The translations under genes and the position numbers were made by a program. Below, in pieces: positions 8,079-17,900 of a stretch of 64,000 bases of DNA. The notes below the pieces were generated by a model, which was not told where the DNA came from, searched no databases, and saw only the letters and a list, made by a program, of their open reading frames with translations. Position 1 is the stretch's first letter, and the number at the start of each line of letters is the position of its first letter. This DNA is from CAIZQW01 sp942493055 (GTDB taxonomy: Bacteria > Verrucomicrobiota > Kiritimatiellia > RFP12 > UBA1067), in NCBI GenBank assembly GCA_942493055.1, contig OW818680.1, forward strand, positions 2,728,001-2,792,000, in the 5' to 3' direction.

Positions 8079-10844
8079 TCATATTGACCTCCTGCCGACG
8101 ACAAAGGTGCTGCGGAGGGCGGACAGGGACAGTTTGAAGCGCGTGACCGGTTGGCCGTGATCCTCCGATGGGGAACCTTCCAGCAAGCGGACGCCGCCGG
8201 TGTGCGGATCCCACAACTCGAGTTTCATCTTGCCCCTCAAGGTCACGTCCGCCTTGACGGTGAGATCGCTCGAGTTCGAAAAGAAATAGACCTCCGCGCC
8301 CGGCACGGACCGATGAAGATAAGCGAACTCCCGATTACCGAAGCAGTGCTCCTCACCTTCAACATATTTCTCGCCCTTCTTCCCCGCACGTGGAATATCG
8401 GTTGCGTTATCCATGCGCACGTCCCACGTGATCGCCAAGTCGTCCAGCGCCTTGCGAAGCGTTGTCTCGTCCGGCTTCGGTACGAAGACGCCCTTCCCGC
8501 CCGGGCCGAACATCTCCTTTACGAGCTTCTGCACGTCGGCCTCGCGTCCCCATTCTGCTGCGTGCTCTGGCAGGCAGGTGGTGGCGATGACGCGCCCTCC
8601 GTTGCGCAGGAAATCGCTGATCTTCGTGAGGTTGCTCAGGCGGATGGTGCGGCAGGCCGGCAGGATGACGACCTTGTACCTTTCCCAGTGGTTGGTGTTG
8701 TTGAGCACAAATTCATTGCCCTCCACCACACACCGTTCATTGACCGTCTCGGGATGGAGGAAGGTGAAGTCGCGCTTCACTTCGCCGGTCAGCAGGCGGG
8801 ATATCTCGTAGTAGTCTGTTCCGGGGATGGCAACCTTCCCGTGCTTGCCCGACTTCGGGCCTACGCACGTGCGCGCCTCGAGGTCGTCGATCGGATAGAG
8901 CACGGCGATGTCCGCGACATGCCGGCCCGCGCGCAGCAGAGGCTCACAGCGAGCGGTCCAACGGTTGTACGTAGCCAGCTCTGGACCGATGGCCGGATTG
9001 CGCCAGGAGATCTCGGGCGGAATCCGCATCTTTTCTGCATCCCACCAGGTGCCATGGGGCAGCAGATAGTTGATGCCGCGCGCATACATTTCCATGCCGG
9101 CGCGATAGAGCATATTCGAATCGTTGGGCAGTTTCTGATGAAAATTGCCGTAGATTTCGCAGACTACGGTGTCGCGATCAAAGTTGTATGCCGCGGAAGA
9201 CGGAATTTTGAAGCCGTCCACACCATGGCCGTAGTAGTGGATGTAGTCGGTCAGCGGCACGCTTTGATACTTGTAGAAAAGGATGCCGTCGCCGGACAAT
9301 TGCATCGGATTGGGATCGTAAGCGCCGGCCGGGTGGCCTGAACCGTGCACGCCTCGCTTCGCGCACCACTCCTCGACCATCCGTGGATAACCCGCTGCGA
9401 AGAGTTCATTCCTCATGCCATAGAGACTGGCGCGGGCAGCAGCGGTCTCAGGTCCGATATCCTCCCAGAGCGCTGGATAGAGCGCCTCGGGCGAACGATC
9501 GAACCGTTGCTGAAACTTCTCATTAAAGGACGGTGTCCAGATCAGGTCGTCGGGTGCCTGATAGACCGAGAGATCATCGTAGAACGTCATCTGGATCGTG
9601 GTCCCGAAATGGGTTGGGAAGCGCTCGTAGAAACGGTCGAAGGTGAGCCCCATAAACTTCTTCACCGCTGCTGGCTCCAGGTAGTCCACCAGAAACTTGC
9701 GCGGCGCCGTGGCACAGACAAAGGCCTGGACCTCCCAGCGGCCCGCAGGGGCTTTCCATCGCAACGCCTTCGAAGCGTTCGTGACCACCGTGTGAGTCGC
9801 AACCTTCTTGCCGTCGATCCACGTCTCGACCGATGGCCCTGCGACCACCAACCGCACGTCATAGGGCCGATTCACTTCAAAGGCGAAAGGGACGCTCTGT
9901 AATTGTCCCTTAGGGCCGCGTCCCATCATGTGCGGGCGGATCGCCTTTGCACGGGTGTTGAATTGCCAGAAGATCAGATCGTCCTTTCCCTTGATGCCGA
10001 AAGCCAGACCCGCCGCACTATTGAGGATGGTCAACCGCGTTTCAAGGGTGAAGGATTCGGGTAAGTCCAGCCCTGAAACCTGCATCGGCTGGCACGCCGA
10101 GACGACCAAACCGCCGGCTTCGACGCGGGATGTTCCCTCATCTTTCCACCGGTCCGATAGCGGACCTTTGAAGGTGTCCTCGAAAAGCACGTCCCCCTTC
10201 GGGTTCAGCACGCGAAATGCCGAAAACTGCGCCTTCTCTTGATCCGCTTGCCGAAAACCCACACTGCCATCGGCCCACAGGCCACCGTTCCCCCACGTCG
10301 CCTCCGACGTCACCACGCGGCGCTCGTTCGTCTCCAAATTCTTGGCTACGACGCTCATGAGCTTGCCCTCTGGCACCTTGATTGCGGCCTCCGCCGGCCC
10401 AGTCACCGAGGCTGTGCCACGGGCGAGATATTTCAGCAGATCATCCGGATACTTCTCGGCCATCAAGGTGCCTGCCCGCCCCGAGGGAAAGTCGTTGTCA
10501 TCGTAAAAGACAACGGTCATCCCGAGTTCCTTCGCCGTATCGAGAATGCAGCCGTACATGTCGAAGTATTCCTCGGTTAGATAGGCGGGATCTGTGGGCA
10601 CGCCCTTGCGCAGCATGGGAAGCGGTGCCACGCCGCCGAACCCATCCTTGTCGCGGAGGTTGAGCAACTGCTCCCGGATTTCCTTTTTCGTCAGTTTACC
10701 GTTCAGCCACCAGAGCGTCGTGGTTCCCGATCCCTTGGGCGGCGTTGCAAAACGCGCGCGCAGGGATTCAATTGTCTGTGCCCCCACCGGTGCGGTGAGC
10801 GTCAGGCCGAGCAGCGTGAAACAGATCAATAAACGACTCTTCAT
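8079..10844 (-). CDS. GH106-type alpha-L-rhamnosidase, secreted
   Basis: This is a 921-residue protein with signal peptide MKSRLLICFTLLGLTLTAPVGA. Right after it come family-defining segments: FATPPKGSGTTTLWWLNGKLTKKEI and DKDGFGGVAPLPML at the start of a barrel-like catalytic region. VVFYDDNDFPSGRAG, VVCEIYGNF, GINYLLPHGTWWD and ARGINYLLP follow. A domain of about 100 residues with RDFTFLHPETV, VVILPACRTIRL and FLRNGGRVIATT resembles the glutamine-amidotransferase-like middle part of these enzymes. The C-terminus is a beta-sandwich (LELWDPHTGGVRLLEG). GH106 enzymes release terminal L-rhamnose. In this operon it suggests a rhamnose-containing sulfated polymer, although related deoxysugar linkages cannot be excluded. 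It lies 39 bases after the CWPSR sulfatase gene. Confidence 0.88.
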   Translation of the reverse strand: MKSRLLICFTLLGLTLTAPVGAQTIESLRARFATPPKGSGTTTLWWLNGKLTKKEIREQLLNLRDKDGFGGVAPLPMLRKGVPTDPAYLTEEYFDMYGCILDTAKELGMTVVFYDDNDFPSGRAGTLMAEKYPDDLLKYLARGTASVTGPAEAAIKVPEGKLMSVVAKNLETNERRVVTSEATWGNGGLWADGSVGFRQADQEKAQFSAFRVLNPKGDVLFEDTFKGPLSDRWKDEGTSRVEAGGLVVSACQPMQVSGLDLPESFTLETRLTILNSAAGLAFGIKGKDDLIFWQFNTRAKAIRPHMMGRGPKGQLQSVPFAFEVNRPYDVRLVVAGPSVETWIDGKKVATHTVVTNASKALRWKAPAGRWEVQAFVCATAPRKFLVDYLEPAAVKKFMGLTFDRFYERFPTHFGTTIQMTFYDDLSVYQAPDDLIWTPSFNEKFQQRFDRSPEALYPALWEDIGPETAAARASLYGMRNELFAAGYPRMVEEWCAKRGVHGSGHPAGAYDPNPMQLSGDGILFYKYQSVPLTDYIHYYGHGVDGFKIPSSAAYNFDRDTVVCEIYGNFHQKLPNDSNMLYRAGMEMYARGINYLLPHGTWWDAEKMRIPPEISWRNPAIGPELATYNRWTARCEPLLRAGRHVADIAVLYPIDDLEARTCVGPKSGKHGKVAIPGTDYYEISRLLTGEVKRDFTFLHPETVNERCVVEGNEFVLNNTNHWERYKVVILPACRTIRLSNLTKISDFLRNGGRVIATTCLPEHAAEWGREADVQKLVKEMFGPGGKGVFVPKPDETTLRKALDDLAITWDVRMDNATDIPRAGKKGEKYVEGEEHCFGNREFAYLHRSVPGAEVYFFSNSSDLTVKADVTLRGKMKLELWDPHTGGVRLLEGSPSEDHGQPVTRFKLSLSALRSTFVVGRRSI

Positions 10845-10883
10845 GGGGTTTCCTTCATAAAAGATATTTTTCAGCAGTGGATG

Positions 10884-12548
10884 TTACTCTTCTTCTTTTT
10901 TTGCTTTGCGTTTGCCCTTCTTCCCTGTGGCGCTGGAAGACTGATCCTGCTGCGAGAGGGCTTCGAATTCAGTTGCGTGTTGCAACCAGGCTTTTTCCAG
11001 TGCCTTCGCTTTTTCGGGATAGGCCGATGCAAGGTTATTGGTTTCCGAACGATCTTTGTTTAAATCATACAGTTCCCATGGCGAGGTGTGGTCAGCGACC
11101 AGCTTCCAGTCGCCGATGCGAATGGCGCGATTGCCGACGTGATTCCACCACAAATAGTCGCGTGCCACAGAGCCGTCTTGGGTGAAGGCGGGTACAAGGC
11201 TCTTGCCGTGCAACGGCGGCACTGACAAGCTCGCCACTGTGGCGGGCTGTTTGCCGCCAGTCAGCTCTAAAACAGTCGGCACGATGTCGATCAAGTGGCC
11301 GGGGGTCGTGCGCAATTCGTTATTTGCTTTGATTCCGGCGGGCCAATTCACGATGAGCGGCGTGGCAATGCCGCCTTCATGATTCCATGACTTGTGCAGG
11401 CGGAAAGGCGTGTTGGCCGCGCTTGACCAGCCTGGCCCGATGCACAGAAACGTTTTCGCTGAACCTATTGGTGCCGAGGGATCGTGTCCTCCCCCGCGAA
11501 TCATCTGCTCTGCAGACGCCCCGTTGTCGGAAAGGAAGAGGACGATCGTGTTGTCAAGCGCACCCATGGCCTTGAGCTGATCCAGCACACGGCCGACCTC
11601 GATGTCGATCCGATGCACCATTGCGGCATGGACCGCCATTTTGGCAGACTGAAATTTCTGTTGTCCGTCCGTCAGGCTCGTCCAGGGTACGGCATGCCCG
11701 ACCTCATTCGGGCCGATTTTATTCTGCAACGCCTCTTCTTTCAAATTCCAGCTTGGCACCGTCACAGGATCAAGCGGCGAAAGCTCGCAGGTGACAATAC
11801 CCAGTTTCTTCATCCGCTCGTACCGTTCCTGGCGCAGGACATCCCAGCCTGCTGTGTAACGGTCCTTGTAAATCGCGATATCTTCCGGTAGCGCCTGAAC
11901 AGGAAAATGAGGCTCGGTGAAGGCCAGATACTCAAAGAAAGGGCTCTTCGCATGTTTGTCTGCATGGTCACGCAACTGCCGGATGGCATAATCGGCAATC
12001 GCCGTACTGCAATAATATTCACCTGGCTTGACCAGCTGCAACGGCTTCTCCATCTTGGACAATTCGGCCGGGGAGACAAAGTGGGAATTGCCGTGGGTGC
12101 GATCATAAGATTGATCAAAGCCTTCCTCCACAGGGTTGCCGTCAATATGCCATTTGCCGGAGTGGTACGAACGATAGCCCAGCGGCTTCAAATACTCGGG
12201 CAGCAATTGCGCCCAGCAGGGCCGGCCGCCTTTACCGGCCTTATATCCGGTCAGCACATCACGACGAATCGCCTGCGCATAGTAGCCAGTCAGAATGCTT
12301 GAGCGTGACGGCCAGCAGCGCGCCGTATTGTAAAACTGGGTGAAGCGCAACCCCTTTGCCGCCATGCGATCCAGATTCGGTGTCTGAATCTCGCCGCCGT
12401 AACAGCCGAGATCCGAGTAGCCCATGTCATCTGCTACAATGAGCAGGATGTTGGGCTGGGCGGCGGGACTTTTTTCCGCAGCAATGAGAGAGGCTCCCGC
12501 GAGACAGCTCAAGGCGAGCAGGAGATTTCGTGTCTTCATAGGATTCAT
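10884..12548 (-). CDS. Sulfatase, secreted (CWPSR type)
   Basis: This is a 554-residue sulfatase with signal peptide MNPMKTRNLLLALSCLAGASLIAA. LLIVADDMGYSDLGCYGGEI contains the first metal ligands and the formylglycine motif is C78-W-P-S-R82. SYHSGKWHIDGNPVEEGFD and VLFLSDNGASAEQ give further active-site parts. It resembles the CEPSR sulfatase of this operon more than the others in layout. The C-terminus is very basic then acidic (GKKGKRKAKKEEE). The start at 12548 is supported by an ATGA overlap with the stop of the upstream sulfatase; a second ATG nine bases further in (MKTRN) is possible. No lesion is visible. Confidence 0.94.
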   Translation of the reverse strand: MNPMKTRNLLLALSCLAGASLIAAEKSPAAQPNILLIVADDMGYSDLGCYGGEIQTPNLDRMAAKGLRFTQFYNTARCWPSRSSILTGYYAQAIRRDVLTGYKAGKGGRPCWAQLLPEYLKPLGYRSYHSGKWHIDGNPVEEGFDQSYDRTHGNSHFVSPAELSKMEKPLQLVKPGEYYCSTAIADYAIRQLRDHADKHAKSPFFEYLAFTEPHFPVQALPEDIAIYKDRYTAGWDVLRQERYERMKKLGIVTCELSPLDPVTVPSWNLKEEALQNKIGPNEVGHAVPWTSLTDGQQKFQSAKMAVHAAMVHRIDIEVGRVLDQLKAMGALDNTIVLFLSDNGASAEQMIRGGGHDPSAPIGSAKTFLCIGPGWSSAANTPFRLHKSWNHEGGIATPLIVNWPAGIKANNELRTTPGHLIDIVPTVLELTGGKQPATVASLSVPPLHGKSLVPAFTQDGSVARDYLWWNHVGNRAIRIGDWKLVADHTSPWELYDLNKDRSETNNLASAYPEKAKALEKAWLQHATEFEALSQQDQSSSATGKKGKRKAKKEEE

Positions 12549-14032
12549 TCGTTGGCACCCTCCATAGTCGTGGCAGCTTTAGCTTTCGTCCGTCGCGAGA
12601 TGGGCTTCGACGCGTTGCGGGATGGGGCTGTGGACACAGGCTCCTCGTCGAGTTTTCCATCCAGATAAAAATCATAATAGCGTCGGGCTGCACGACTCAT
12701 CTCAACCGGCCCCAATCCCTTCGGCATCAATGTTTGGCCCCAGTGATTTAACTGCGTCCGTAGTTCATGCGCCGTTTCAGGATGCTGTGCATAGACGTTA
12801 TGTTTCTCTTCAGGGTCAATCCCGAGGTTGAACAGATAGTGCCGGTCGCCACAGGTGAGATATTTCCACGCGTTCTTACGGATGGCGGCTTGTCCGTCCC
12901 AGCGCCAGTAGAGGGCTTCGTGAGGCTGGCCCGTCTTTTTGCCCGTCAGAAAAGGGATGAGATTCACACCGTCGAGCACGGGGTCGTCCGGCAGGCCAGC
13001 CACTGCATTGGCCGTGGCAGCGACATCGAGCGAGATGACGGCGTTGCTATAGACCTGTCCAGCGGGGATCATCCCTTTCCACTGCACCACATACGGGGTG
13101 CGGATGCCGCCTTCAGTCAGCATGCCCTTCTCGCCATTCAACGGATCGTTGAGCGAGCCATCCCAGCCTTCACCTGTATCGGGCTTGGTGATCTTAAGCG
13201 GCGCCCCATTGTCGCTGATCACAAAGATGAGTGTGTTTTCCTCAAGCTTGTTTTTCCGGAGCGTCTCCAGGACTCTTCCGATTCCATCATCAATAGCGGC
13301 GATGGCCCCCAGTGCTTTACGACGGGACTCCGGCATCTTTCCTGGAAAGCGCTCCAGATATTTCTGCGGCGCATCGAGCGGCACATGCGGTGCGCGATAG
13401 GCCATGAAAAAGAAGAAGGGCGTGGCTTTGAAGCGTTCGATAAAGGCGCACGCAAAGGAGGTGATCGTTTCGAGATGGTATTCGCGGCTCTTCTGCTCCT
13501 GCGGGGGGATATCCTTGCCCGTCAGATCCATGTTCCAATGGCCCGGCCCGTTGCTGTGCTTGAAAAAGGCCTTGTCGAAGCCCAGCTTGACCAGCTCGGC
13601 GCTGTCGTCGGATCCTAAGTGTGATTTGCCGGCCATGCCCGTGACATACCCGGCGTTCTTCATGCGCTTCGGCAGGTTGTTCAGCGTGTAGAAGCGCGCC
13701 AGCAGGGTCGGGTCGTCTTTCCAGGAGCCGTTATCCTCCATGCCGAACTTATTCTGGTACTGTCCGCTGATGAGGCCGCAGCGCGAAGGCGAACACTGCG
13801 GCGCAGTCACATAGCCGGCGTTCATGCGCACGCCGGAGGCGGCGAGCGAATCGATGTTGGGCGTCTTCACGTCCTTCATGATGCCTTGGCAGCCCAGGTC
13901 GGCATAGCCGTGATCGTCTGTGTAGATGACGATGACGTTGGGCTTGGAATGTGGCTCCGACTGATCAGCGGCCTTGAGCACAGCCAGCGGCACCAACATC
14001 AGCGCGGCGAGTATCAGCACGTATTGTTTCAT
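12545..14032 (-). CDS. Sulfatase, secreted (CSPSR type)
   Basis: This is a 495-residue sulfatase. The signal peptide is MKQYVLILAALMLVPLAVLKA, the first metal segment IVIYTDDHGYADLGCQG and the maturation motif C80-S-P-S-R84. GMAGKSHLGSDDSAE and FVISDNGAPLKITKPD are further active-site segments. The C-terminus has a segment ARRYYDFYLDGKLDE that is matched by a decayed fragment at 14891-14986, followed by a basic tail (KPISRRTKAKAATT). The ATG at 14032 has CGGAG nine bases upstream and starts a normal signal peptide; an upstream in-frame start would overlap the DUF1080 gene. It lies 13 bases after that gene and overlaps the next sulfatase start by 4 bases. Confidence 0.95.
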   Translation of the reverse strand: MKQYVLILAALMLVPLAVLKAADQSEPHSKPNVIVIYTDDHGYADLGCQGIMKDVKTPNIDSLAASGVRMNAGYVTAPQCSPSRCGLISGQYQNKFGMEDNGSWKDDPTLLARFYTLNNLPKRMKNAGYVTGMAGKSHLGSDDSAELVKLGFDKAFFKHSNGPGHWNMDLTGKDIPPQEQKSREYHLETITSFACAFIERFKATPFFFFMAYRAPHVPLDAPQKYLERFPGKMPESRRKALGAIAAIDDGIGRVLETLRKNKLEENTLIFVISDNGAPLKITKPDTGEGWDGSLNDPLNGEKGMLTEGGIRTPYVVQWKGMIPAGQVYSNAVISLDVAATANAVAGLPDDPVLDGVNLIPFLTGKKTGQPHEALYWRWDGQAAIRKNAWKYLTCGDRHYLFNLGIDPEEKHNVYAQHPETAHELRTQLNHWGQTLMPKGLGPVEMSRAARRYYDFYLDGKLDEEPVSTAPSRNASKPISRRTKAKAATTMEGANE

Positions 14033-14045
14033 TCGACATCTCCGG

Positions 14046-14819
14046 TCACTCTTTCGCTCCATCCAACTCCTTGATGCGGATGTTGCGCCACTGCACCGTG
14101 CCTCGTTTGGCCTTGTGGATCTGCAACCCGAAGAAGCCTTTTGCGTATGTGCCGTCACCGACCCAGTTCGCTGCGGGCACGCCGTTGAGCCAGGTCTTGA
14201 CGGCCTTGCCTTTGGCTAGAATGGTCAGACGGTTCCAATCATCGGTTTTCAGGGCAGTGCGGGCAGCCTGGTGTTCTTTGAGCCACAGCGGATAGAAATA
14301 GCCGCCGCAGTCCTGCCCGTAGATACCGCCCGACCAGCCGCGGTCGCCTTTGGTTCCTTCCATTTCAGCCTGCGGTCCCAAAACGGTTTTCGCTGTTGTT
14401 TTACTGGCCTTTTCCTGCGCCCGGAACATGACGCCGGAGTTGATGTCCTCCACCCATTTCATCTCGCAGGTGAAGAGAAAGTCGGTATAGTCGTCCCGGT
14501 CTGTGCACAGGTAGGTGCTGGGCGAGTCGGCTGTGCAGGTTCCGGTGAGGATGCCATCCTTCGCCGCAAAGGAGGAGGTTCCTCCCCGTGGCTTCCATCC
14601 CGTCAGATCCTTGCCGTTAAAGAGCGGAACAAGCCCCTTCGAAAGATCAGGCTCGGCATCCGTGTTGAGCAGCATGGTTTCGGGCTTCGGCGCATTGGCC
14701 TGTTTCTGGTATTTTTTAAACCAGTCCTGTTGTTGCGGATCGAGGGTGCCCGCATGGACGAGCATCGGAGCTAGCAGGATTGCAAGCGAGAGGGACAAGG
14801 TGTTGTTGCTCTGTTTCAT
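14046..14819 (-). CDS. DUF1080 (3-keto-disaccharide hydrolase-like) secreted protein
   Basis: This is a 257-residue exported protein and the first gene of the sulfatase operon. It has a signal peptide (MKQSNNTLSLSLAILLAPMLVHA) and a concanavalin-like DUF1080/PF06439 domain beginning GLVPLFNGKDLTGWKPRGG, with NSGVMFRAQE, GGIYGQD, WNRLTILAKG and GFFGLQIHKAKRGTVQWRNIRIKEL in the usual order. Domains of this family include 3-keto-disaccharide hydrolases, but most members are uncharacterised and often sit beside sulfatases in PVC bacteria. The ATG at 14819 has a near-ideal ribosome site (AAGGAGACAC). A plausible -10 (TATAAA, RC of 14838-14843) lies a short distance upstream, so the operon promoter probably lies in the 14820-14890 spacer. 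Confidence 0.85.
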   Translation of the reverse strand: MKQSNNTLSLSLAILLAPMLVHAGTLDPQQQDWFKKYQKQANAPKPETMLLNTDAEPDLSKGLVPLFNGKDLTGWKPRGGTSSFAAKDGILTGTCTADSPSTYLCTDRDDYTDFLFTCEMKWVEDINSGVMFRAQEKASKTTAKTVLGPQAEMEGTKGDRGWSGGIYGQDCGGYFYPLWLKEHQAARTALKTDDWNRLTILAKGKAVKTWLNGVPAANWVGDGTYAKGFFGLQIHKAKRGTVQWRNIRIKELDGAKE

Positions 14820-14868
14820 GTGTCTCCTTATTTGTTTATATCTCTCCAGCCTAAAATAACGTCTGAAA

Positions 14869-14891
14869 AGATACTCTATTGCCGAGTATCT
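14869..14891. repeat. 8-bp inverted repeat between giant gene and sulfatase operon
   Basis: AGATACTC and GAGTATCT form an 8-bp stem around a 7-base loop (TATTGCC). In the minus-strand direction it lies about 100 bases downstream of the repeat-protein stop and is followed by TTTTC. It could therefore be a weak terminator for that gene or an operator for the sulfatase operon whose start is about 50 bases further on. The stem is AT-rich and the T run is short, so neither role is sure. Confidence 0.4.
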
Positions 14892-14986
14892 CAATTATCG
14901 CGCGTGCCATCCAGATAAAACTCAAACAACCGCCATCCGCGGGACGCGAGGTCACGCCGATGACGGTCCTGTTGTTCAACGGGCAA
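14891..14986 (-). pseudogene. Decayed sulfatase C-terminal fragment
   Basis: Reading the minus strand from 14986 gives an open stretch of 31 codons ending in TGA at 14891. It contains the segment SRGWRLFEFYLDGTRDN just before the stop. The intact CSPSR sulfatase of the neighbouring operon has ARRYYDFYLDGKLDE at the same distance from its own end. The fragment has no start codon or upstream remainder: the reading frame runs directly into the stop region of the giant repeat-protein gene. The likeliest explanation is that an additional sulfatase gene once headed the operon and was lost except for its tail. The alignment was made by eye on about 15 residues. Confidence 0.6.
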
Positions 14987-14988
14987 CC

Positions 14989-17900
14989 TTACCTGATGAT
15001 AACCATCGTGCCCTCTTGCGGTCCCTGTTCAAGGACATTCAAGAGTCCGCCGCCTGTAAAGAGGCTCGCCACTTCATAGTCCGCGCCGCTGTCCGGGGCG
15101 CCATACGTTCCCGCTTTCCGGAAGTATCCGCCCAGTTGGAAATGGCGGACCGTGACCGTGGTTCCTGAAGGGATGTCGAGTGTGGGCGAGGCGCTCGTCG
15201 CGACAGCGTAGAGCATCACCGTGGAGGAGGCGCCGCCGAAGGGGGCGTCTGACTCAACTCGCAAGGTCCCGCCGCCTTCGACTGCGACAACGGCGCCGGG
15301 CGTCTGGAAGCGTGCGCTGTCCGAAACGACCAGCGTGCCCGCCTTCACACAGGTCTCGCCTGAGTTCTTGTAAGGGGCAAAGCGATAGCGCGTCGCACCT
15401 GTATGCGCCACAAGGCCTGTCAGGGTCTGCGTTGTGTTGGTCCCCTCCTTGACGATCTTCAGCGCACCCCCGAAGCGGCCGGCATACGTGCAGCCCTCCT
15501 CTGTGCCAGAGAGGGTGAACGTTGAAAGGGTTGCAGACGTATTCGTCACGGTTGCAGTGGCCAAGGTGGCAAGCAACCCGTTCACGCGCTCGTTAAAGCC
15601 ATTCAGGTCGAGCTTTGCACCGCTGACTGCATACGCGTCAAAGAGCAGGTTGCCCTTGCCTTCGCCATGCGGAATGACCTCCGAGGCGCCCAACTGGAGG
15701 GTCGCGCTCGTACTATAGGCTCCCGCCCAGTTCACGCCAATCGTCGTATGCCCGGCATAATCATTGAGCGGATTCGAGAGGATGACCTTGCCGCTATCAC
15801 AGTTGACATTGAACGGTCCGGCACCGGTGACCTTGGAGTTGAGGGTCAAGCTTTTGCCCCATCCGGCTGTAAAGGCTGCGCCGCTTGCGTTGAGCGTGAG
15901 CGTCCGCGAAGCCGACAGGATCGGATTGTTGTCAGTATTCTTGAGGGTCGTCCCATTCAGGTAGACCGGCGCTGTGACAGGGCCGAGCACGGTATCACCT
16001 AAGACACCGTCGCGATTGATATTGATCACACCGCCTGCAAAGGCCACGCCGTTGGGAAAGGCTGCGGTGTTATCGGCCGCAAGCGTTACATTTCCGCTGT
16101 AGTAGAAGAGGCGATTGGGGTCGGCGGCTGTCACGTCCCACGTGTCATACAGGCCGACTGCGGAGGAGGGCGCGAGCACGAAGCGCACATCATTGGTCAA
16201 CGCTTCCAATGTGGCCTTGTCAGGAGCAATGAGCGCGCCGCCTGCCCCGACGGTGACGGTTTTTGAAGCGTCCAGAAGCGCTGTTTCCGAAAAGCCGATC
16301 GCTCCTTCGTTCACTGTCACGTTCGCATTGATGCGATTGGTTCCTGCCTCGCCAGCGATCCACACCCAGTTGGTCCCTTTGACGAAGATCTGAGCACCAG
16401 CGCCTTGCTTGATCACGTTCATCGCGCCAGCAGAGACACAGGGTCCGCTCGCGCCGATCACGCCCTGGTACGATGCCGTCCCTCCCGCAGTGTTGATGGT
16501 CAACGTGCTCGTAGTACTGGCAGAGGAGTTGACCACGGCACGGCAATGGTCCATGTGGTCCACAGTGCGCGTGCTGAGTCCGCCGCTCCGCTGGTCCGTA
16601 CCCGCCAGGTCCAAGCGGCAGAAGGCGCGGTTGGCACCGCTGTCCCATATTGGATTGAAATAGAGCGGCGTTCCCTCGGGCAGCCGGTTGTTGCCGCCGG
16701 TCAGCCGCACCGTGAGCGTGGCACCGAAACTCGCTTCAAAGGTCACGTTGCCGGAGAACGTGCTGGCGCCTGTGAGGACATAAAGGTTCTCATGAGTGAT
16801 GGCGCCGCCGCCGGCCCAAAAGTTAAGCGTGCCCGAACCGGTGATGGGGCCAGTCAGATTCTTCGTCAGGAGACCGCCGCCATAAGCCCCGACCCGCGCC
16901 GCGCCGTTCAGAACCAGTTCGCCGTCCCATGTGTTGACACCGGCAAAGCCGAAGTAGAGCGCGCCACGGCTATCGGATGCGAGGCCGATTCCGGTGAGCG
17001 TCGTGCGACTGACCTTGTGAGTACCTGCTGCGTTGGGCTGGATACGCGCACCGTTGGCCACTGTGACATCGGCGTTTTGCAGACTTGTCCCCCCGACTGT
17101 CAGCGCTCCAGCCGCCACGGCTACGTTACCTGTGTGCCCCTGCCCATTGCCGGTCAAGGTTTGCGTGAAGGTCCCTTGCTTCACAAGGTCGATCCGACCA
17201 CCGATTCTTCCGCTGAAAGCGCGATCCATCGTGTTGCTGATCGTCAACGTCGAGGCTGTGGCTGTTGTATTGGTCACAATGCGCACGGCTGCGGCTTCGT
17301 TAAAGTCGACAAGCCCTGTCAGTATCTGGTTAAAACCGTTCAGGTTGACCATCGAATACGTCTGGCTGCTGGTCCATGTTGAACCGCCCAGATGGAGCGC
17401 CGAGGTGACCGGCAAGGCATTGTCCACGCCGATGTTGTAGCGGACGCTGGAACCTGCCTCGTTATAGAATACCGTGTTACCCGAATAGCTACTCTTCGCG
17501 TTGAGGTTAAAGGTTTGCAAATGGGTGATCGCCGCGCCGCCGCCTGTCATATAGAGATCGCCAGCTCCTGTAATCGGTCCATTGAAAATCGCCGTCTGCC
17601 CGGCGGAAAAGGCCCTGATCGCTGTCGTGCGCAAAAGCGACAGTGTGTTCGTAAATGTGGTTGTCCGGCCATCGCGATTCAAATAGATGGAAGGTGAACC
17701 ATCCGCCAACACAATCGGATTCGGAACAGTGGCAGACACAGCGCCGGAAAACTGGAGCATGCCCCCATTGCGTACCGTGACCGTGGCTGTCGGCAAAAAG
17801 GGTGCGTCGGTATTGACCTGCAACGTTCCCCAGAGAACATCGACATTCCCCGCGAGGTTCGCCAACTGGGACCCCGTCACATTCAGGGTTCCGTCGCCAG

